Of a stretch of 64,000 nucleotides of DNA, positions 60,085-64,000 are shown in pieces (within the stretch, counting starts at the first letter, position 1; every line of letters begins with the position of its first letter). The DNA is from DATBVX01 sp963810775. Lineage in GTDB: Bacteria; Pseudomonadota; Gammaproteobacteria; Steroidobacterales; Steroidobacteraceae. Position numbers and translations under genes: made by a program. The notes below the pieces were generated by a model. That model was not told the origin of the DNA. It searched no databases and saw only the letters and a program-made list of their open reading frames with translations. Location: the NCBI GenBank assembly GCA_963810775.1, contig CAWEOT010000001.1, positions 186,001 to 250,000 of the forward strand. The letters run 5' to 3'.

Positions 60085-60933
60085 ATGGCTGAGGACCCGC
60101 AGGCTGCCACGCCCGCCGCTGCCGTGGACGGCGAGAACATCGTCGAAATCCGTAATCTGCAGTACGGAGTTGCGCAGCGCGAGATTTTCCGCGACCTCAA
60201 TATCTCGATCCGTCGCGGTCGCGTTACGGCCATCATGGGGCCGAGCGGCACCGGCAAGACGACACTCCTGCGCCTGATCACTGGCCAGATTTTTCCCGAT
60301 CGCGGCTCCGTCATCGTCGACGGAGCCGAGCCGAGCCGGCTGAATCGCGCCGAGCTTTATGCGCTGCGACAGCGCATGGGCATGTTGTTTCAGAATGGCG
60401 CTCTGCTTACCGATCTGAATGTGTTCGAGAACGTGGCGTTTCCGGTGCGGGAACACACCGATCTGCCCGAACGGCTTATCCGGCAGTTGGTGCTCACCAA
60501 GCTGCATGCCGTGGGATTGCGCGGTGCCGCCGAAATGATTCCAGCGGAGTTGTCAGGTGGCATGGGCCGCCGTGTGGCGCTGGCACGTGCGATGGTGATG
60601 GACCCGAAGATGCTCATTTACGATGAGCCTTTCGCGGGCCTCGATCCGATTTCCCTCGGCGTCGTGTTGCGCCTGATCCGGCATATGAACGATGCGCTGG
60701 GAATCACCAGCATCGTGGTTTCTCACGACGTGAAGGAGATCTCGTCCGTCGCCGACGCATCCTATCTCCTCTCAGGTGGCCAGGTGGTCGCCTCGGGTAC
60801 GCCCAAGGAGCTGCAGCGCAGCCAATCCGAGGTCGTGCGCCAGTTCATGGATGGCCTCGCTGACGGGCCGGTGCCGTTTCACTACCCCGCACCGGACTAC
60901 GCCACGCAGCTGCTGGCGCGTGAAGAGCCGTGA
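60085..60933 (+). CDS. mlaF: Phospholipid transport ATPase MlaF
   Basis: 282 residues. ABC ATPase: GPSGTGKTT, Q-loop MLFQNGALLTDLNVFENVAF, signature LSGGMGRRVALARAM, Walker B LIYDEPFAGLDP, H-loop SHDVKE. Inner-membrane MlaFEDB complex for outer-membrane lipid asymmetry. Its stop overlaps the mlaE start (GTGATG). Confidence 0.96.
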   Translation: MAEDPQAATPAAAVDGENIVEIRNLQYGVAQREIFRDLNISIRRGRVTAIMGPSGTGKTTLLRLITGQIFPDRGSVIVDGAEPSRLNRAELYALRQRMGMLFQNGALLTDLNVFENVAFPVREHTDLPERLIRQLVLTKLHAVGLRGAAEMIPAELSGGMGRRVALARAMVMDPKMLIYDEPFAGLDPISLGVVLRLIRHMNDALGITSIVVSHDVKEISSVADASYLLSGGQVVASGTPKELQRSQSEVVRQFMDGLADGPVPFHYPAPDYATQLLAREEP

Positions 60934-61700
60934 TGGGACTGCTGCGCGAACTGTGGGAAGCCTTCCGCGGCGCGATGGTGACTATCGGCGACGTCGTCCT
61001 CTTTCTGGGACGCCTGCTCGCGTACACGCCGGCATCGTTCCGACGCTTTGGCCTGATCGTGCACCAGATCTACAACGCGGGTGCGCTGTCACTCGTAATC
61101 ATCATGCTGTGCGGCCTGTTCGTGGGCATGGTGTTGGGGTTGCAGGGTTTCGACCTCCTGCAGCGTTTCGGGTCCGAGCAATCACTGGGGACGGCGGCAG
61201 CGCTTGGTCTTCTCAAGGAGCTTGGGCCGGTGGTCACGGCGCTCCTGTTCTCCGGACGTGCGGGAACGGCGCTGGCATCGGAGATCGGCCTGATGCGAGC
61301 CACCGACCAGCTTTCGGCGATCCAGATGATGGCCGTCGATCCGGTACGTCGAGTGTGCGTGCCGCGATTCGTCGGCGGCATCATCGCGATGCCGCTCCTG
61401 GCGGTGATCTTCAGTGCCATCGGTATCTACGGTGCCCAGCTCGTCGGTGTGCAGATGATGGGCGTGGATTCGGGCCAGTTCTGGTCCCAGATGCGCGCCA
61501 GCGTAGAAGTGCGCGATGTGATGGAAGGGGTGATCAAGAGCTGCGTGTTCGGCGTGGCGTGCAGCCTGATCGCGGTCTACGAGGGTTTCAACGCGATTCC
61601 GACCGCCGAAGGTGTCGGGCGTGCCACGACGCGCACGGTGGTCATCTCGGCCGTCGTCACGCTGCTGCTCGACTATATGCTGACGGCGGCTTTGCTTTAG
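60933..61700 (+). CDS. mlaE: Phospholipid transport permease MlaE
   Basis: 255 residues from ATG 60933; a GTG one codon earlier is equally possible. MlaE-type permease with a coupling helix and about five hydrophobic segments: GLFVGMVLGLQGFDLLQRFG, LGPVVTALLFSGRAGTALASE and PLLAVIFSAIGIYGAQLVG are diagnostic. It overlaps the mlaF stop by one base. Confidence 0.95.
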   Translation: MGLLRELWEAFRGAMVTIGDVVLFLGRLLAYTPASFRRFGLIVHQIYNAGALSLVIIMLCGLFVGMVLGLQGFDLLQRFGSEQSLGTAAALGLLKELGPVVTALLFSGRAGTALASEIGLMRATDQLSAIQMMAVDPVRRVCVPRFVGGIIAMPLLAVIFSAIGIYGAQLVGVQMMGVDSGQFWSQMRASVEVRDVMEGVIKSCVFGVACSLIAVYEGFNAIPTAEGVGRATTRTVVISAVVTLLLDYMLTAALL

Positions 61701-61715
61701 CGGGAAGGAGGCTTC

Positions 61716-62225
61716 ATGCGCCAGACGCGCGCCATTGAATTGAGTACCGGGCTGTTTGCACTGCTGGGGTTTGCGGCACTGTTCTTTCTCCTCACGCAGA
61801 TCACCAATCGGGAAATCCGCTTCGGCGACTCGAGCTACCAGCTCCTCGCCAAGTTCGAGAACATCGGGAGCCTGAAGGTGGGCGCGCCGGTGTCGATGTC
61901 AGGGGTCACGATCGGCCGCGTAGAGAAGATCGAGTTCGACAGCACCGAGTACAAGGCCGCGGCGACGCTGCGCATCGAGTCGCGCTACAACCGCATCCCC
62001 GATGACAGCGACGCGAGCATTTTTACCGCAGGGTTGCTGGGCGGGCAGTACGTCGGCATAGGGCCGGGTGGCTCCGAAACTTATTTCAAGGACAAGGATC
62101 AGATCCATTTCACACAATCTGCCATCGTGCTCGAAAACCTGATCAGTAAGTTCCTGTTCAGCATGGCTGGTAAAGATAAGGACAAGGAACAGGGTACCCA
62201 AGGCGCGGAGGCCAAGACCGAATGA
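61716..62225 (+). CDS. mlaD: Phospholipid-binding MCE protein MlaD
   Basis: 169 residues. One N-terminal helix (about 9-28) anchors a single MCE domain (about 38-118; LKVGAPVSMSGVTIGRVEKI) and a helical tail with FTAGLLGGQYVGIGPGG and an ENLISKFLF segment lining the hexamer pore. AAGGAGG-like site GGAAGGAGG precedes the ATG. It overlaps mlaC by 4 bp. Confidence 0.95.
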   Translation: MRQTRAIELSTGLFALLGFAALFFLLTQITNREIRFGDSSYQLLAKFENIGSLKVGAPVSMSGVTIGRVEKIEFDSTEYKAAATLRIESRYNRIPDDSDASIFTAGLLGGQYVGIGPGGSETYFKDKDQIHFTQSAIVLENLISKFLFSMAGKDKDKEQGTQGAEAKTE

Positions 62226-62866
62226 TGAAAAGATTTTCAATCGCTGCGATGACACTGGCGTTGCTCGTCGGAACGGGCGCGCACGCCGCGGAGCCCGCTG
62301 GGGCGGATGTCTCCGATCCCAGCAAGCTGATCGAGGACTGTGCCCAAAGGATGCTCAAGGATCTCGATGCGCACCGCGCCGAGTACCGCAAGGATCCGAC
62401 CAAGATCAACAAGCTGGTCGATGAGGTGCTGCTGCCGCACTTCGACACGCAATATGCAGCGCGACTGGTCTTGGGCAAGCACTGGCGCGATGCGAGCCAG
62501 GATCAGCGGCAGCGTTTCATCGATGCGTTCTACAAGTCCTTGCTCGAAAACTACGGCTCCGCGCTCGCCGATTTCACCGCGGATCGCATGCGAGTATTGC
62601 CATTTCAGGGCGATGCCGCAGCCGACCGCGCGACTGTACGCACCGAGGTCAAGCGCAGCGATGGCACGCGCGTGCCGGTGAACTACAGCATGCGCAAGAC
62701 CGACGAGGGTTGGAAAGCGTGGGACGTAACGATTGAGGGAATCAGCTACGTGAAGAACTTCCGTACCCAGTATGGCGCCGAGATCGAGCAGAGTGGGCTC
62801 GATGCCGTCATCAAGCGTCTGGAGACCGAAGGCGTCAAACCGCCGCCCAGACAGAAGTCCGCTTGA
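62222..62866 (+). CDS. mlaC: Periplasmic phospholipid carrier MlaC
   Basis: 214 residues with a Sec signal (about 1-22, ending AHA). Tol-Tol-Ttg2 domain: VDEVLLPHFDTQYAARLVLG, WRDASQDQRQRFIDAFYKSL, VPVNYSMRKTDEGWKAWDV. It shuttles lipid between MlaA and MlaFEDB. The ATG overlaps the mlaD stop; a second ATG follows immediately. Confidence 0.95.
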   Translation: MMKRFSIAAMTLALLVGTGAHAAEPAGADVSDPSKLIEDCAQRMLKDLDAHRAEYRKDPTKINKLVDEVLLPHFDTQYAARLVLGKHWRDASQDQRQRFIDAFYKSLLENYGSALADFTADRMRVLPFQGDAAADRATVRTEVKRSDGTRVPVNYSMRKTDEGWKAWDVTIEGISYVKNFRTQYGAEIEQSGLDAVIKRLETEGVKPPPRQKSA

Positions 62867-63219
62867 GAACGAGCCGCGTGGCATCCGAGTCATTCGAATT
62901 CGAAGCGCTCGGGGGCGGCCGGTTCGCCATTCGCGGCGCGTTTGGCTTCAAGACCGTCACCGCCATCCTCGAGCGCGGCCGCCAGCTGTTCGATGACGTC
63001 GCGGTCATCAAGGTAGATTTCTCCGGCGTGTCCAATGCTGACAGCGCGGGTCTCGCGCTGTTGCTCGAGTGGGTGAGCTGGGCCAGGTCAGCCAGGCGCG
63101 AGATGCGCTTTTTCGAGATCCCATCACAGATCCGCGCGGTTGCTGAGATCAGCGAGGTCGATGAGATTCTGCATGCGGCCGAAAGCCTTGCCGCGCAGCC
63201 GGAATCGCTCGCAAAATAG
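62863..63219 (+). CDS. mlaB: STAS-domain protein MlaB
   Basis: 118 residues from TTG 62863, overlapping the mlaC stop by 4 bp (a GTG five codons later is also possible). STAS fold with VIKVDFSGVSNADSAGLALL, whose NADSAGLALL matches the MlaF-contacting loop. The small regulatory subunit of the Mla ABC complex; completes the canonical mlaFEDCB operon. Confidence 0.92.
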   Translation: MRTSRVASESFEFEALGGGRFAIRGAFGFKTVTAILERGRQLFDDVAVIKVDFSGVSNADSAGLALLLEWVSWARSARREMRFFEIPSQIRAVAEISEVDEILHAAESLAAQPESLAK

Positions 63220-63252
63220 CTGATGCCGGGCCACCCGTGCGCCGTGGGCCGC

Positions 63253-64000
63253 TCAGTTCGGCGGTGGCTCGTCAGTTTCGGGCTCTGCAGTCGGTGATTG
63301 CTCGCCAGCCGGTTCCGTCGGCCGACGTGGCTTGATCTCCTCGGACGAACCGTCGTCCTCGGGAGGAGGCTCTTCCAGCGGTTCTTCCAGCGGTTCTTCC
63401 AGCATCTCTTCCGGGACGTCCCCGTCGCGAACCTGGTACTCACGACGCTGCAGGTAGGCATCGCGCGTGAACAGGTACGGATCGTAGGCATTGCGCAGTA
63501 CCTGGTCGACACTCAGAAGCTCCGAGCGTGTATCGAGCGCACCCACGCCGATCAGGGTCCACTTCGTTTCCCAGTCGCCGAGATAGCCGCGCAAATCGGT
63601 GTAGCGTTCCGGGTAGATCATTGGCGCATCGCGCAGGCTCGAAGGACCGAAGAAAGGCAGTACCAGATAGGGACCGGACGGCACTCCCCACTTGCCAAGT
63701 GTCTGACCGAAGTCCTCGTCGTTCTTATCCAGGCCTTCCTTCGAGGCGGGATCGAAAAGCCCGCCGAGTCCCAGGGTGGAGTTGAGCAAAAAGCGTCCGA
63801 TGTCGTTGAGCGCCGCGCGCCATTTGGCCTGCAGCAGGTCGTTCACGATGGTCGTGGGATAGGCGAGGTTGTCGATTGCATTGCTGATGCCGCTGCGCAC
63901 CGGATTCGGAACGTGATCGTGATATGCCTTGGCTACCGGACGCGCCACAGTGCGATCGAGTGCGTCATTGAAGCGATACACGCCGCGGTTGAGAGGCTCC
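63253..64000 (-). CDS. mlaA: Outer-membrane lipid asymmetry lipoprotein MlaA (5' truncated by window end)
   Basis: The frame stays open to the last base, so the signal/lipobox and the first residues lie outside; it begins EPLNRGVYRFNDALD, the conserved MlaA opening. The ring-shaped body shows NPVRSGISNAIDNLAYP, LLNSTLGLGGLFDPAS and YLVLPFFGPSSLRDAP. After the body, about residues 185-242 form an unusual acidic, proline-rich tail with tandem EEPL units. It converges on mlaB, 33 bp away, so all six Mla proteins are encoded together. Confidence 0.95.
   Translation of the reverse strand, partial: EPLNRGVYRFNDALDRTVARPVAKAYHDHVPNPVRSGISNAIDNLAYPTTIVNDLLQAKWRAALNDIGRFLLNSTLGLGGLFDPASKEGLDKNDEDFGQTLGKWGVPSGPYLVLPFFGPSSLRDAPMIYPERYTDLRGYLGDWETKWTLIGVGALDTRSELLSVDQVLRNAYDPYLFTRDAYLQRREYQVRDGDVPEEMLEEPLEEPLEEPPPEDDGSSEEIKPRRPTEPAGEQSPTAEPETDEPPPN
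63361..63406 (-). repeat. Short tandem repeats in the mlaA tail
   Basis: A 12-bp unit (GAACCGCTGGAA on the minus strand, with small changes) is repeated about three times in tandem, encoding LEEPLEEPLEEPP. Such repeats may vary in number between strains by slippage. Confidence 0.6.

Overview
The window is about 64 kb of GC-rich (by eye around 63-65 percent) bacterial chromosome, almost completely filled with genes and clearly gammaproteobacterial. The orders nnrD-tsaE-amiC-mutL-miaA-hfq-hflX-hflK-hflC-purA, rnr-rlmB-rpsF-rpsR-rplI-dnaB-alr-radA, ffh-rpsP-rimM-trmD-rplS and mlaFEDCB are classic for that class. High GC, a MutL that keeps the endonuclease motifs, a SUF operon with SufT/SufU and its own Rrf2 regulator, and an ADOP/MacB-like permease suggest the Xanthomonadales/Nevskiales/Steroidobacterales neighbourhood rather than enterics; I cannot place it further. 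I see no rRNA, CRISPR array, insertion sequence or prophage. One tRNA, Leu(CAG), is present.

Layout. 1-10404: housekeeping superoperon for metabolite repair, tRNA modification, cell-wall splitting, mismatch repair, Hfq, HflX/HflKC and purine synthesis. 10526-12211: an exported flavoprotein oxidase and tRNA-Leu on the other strand. 12329-19150: RNase R, RlmB, the S6/S18/L9 operon, replicative helicase and alanine racemase. 19151-21648 (minus): a compact FHA / PP2C phosphatase / Ser-Thr kinase module. 21918-24571: RadA and a CorB-type CBS membrane protein. 24572-25014: the only long gene-free stretch, holding two inverted, related, hairpin-forming elements. 25015-28467: SRP54 and the rpsP-rimM-trmD-rplS operon. 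28502-33737: a PQQ-type sugar dehydrogenase homologue, SppA, and the threonine-degrading pair tdh-kbl. 33806-42502: Hsp15, then an ABC efflux system with a sigma-54 response regulator, a NtrY-like kinase and a queuosine-precursor transporter. 42496-46058 (minus): CnoX-like thioredoxin and a DUF1501/DUF1800 pair. 46194-51780: NUDIX hydrolase, PutA, serine deaminase, GNAT acetyltransferase. 51777-58908 (minus): nine-gene SUF iron-sulfur operon with a SixA-like phosphatase at its end. 59044-64000: class I aldolase, the mlaFEDCB lipid transporter and, convergent to it, a truncated mlaA.

Most notable. (1) At 24647-24973 two copies of one element lie in inverted orientation around a common centre (about 24808). 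Each forms a roughly 40-47 bp stem; loop segments are conserved between copies while stem sequences differ, with compensating changes. This looks like an undescribed structured RNA or DNA element. (2) Upstream of the efflux operon is a textbook sigma-54 promoter with a matching IHF site and an upstream dyad, and the operon encodes its own sigma-54 activator. (3) A 38-residue one-helix membrane protein with its own ribosome-binding site sits between the efflux adaptor and ATPase genes. (4) An IscR-type-1-like operator lies between the suf operon and the aldolase gene.

Together the genes describe a free-living aerobic heterotroph that uses proline, serine and threonine as carbon sources, maintains outer-membrane lipid asymmetry through Mla, and builds Fe-S clusters through SUF.
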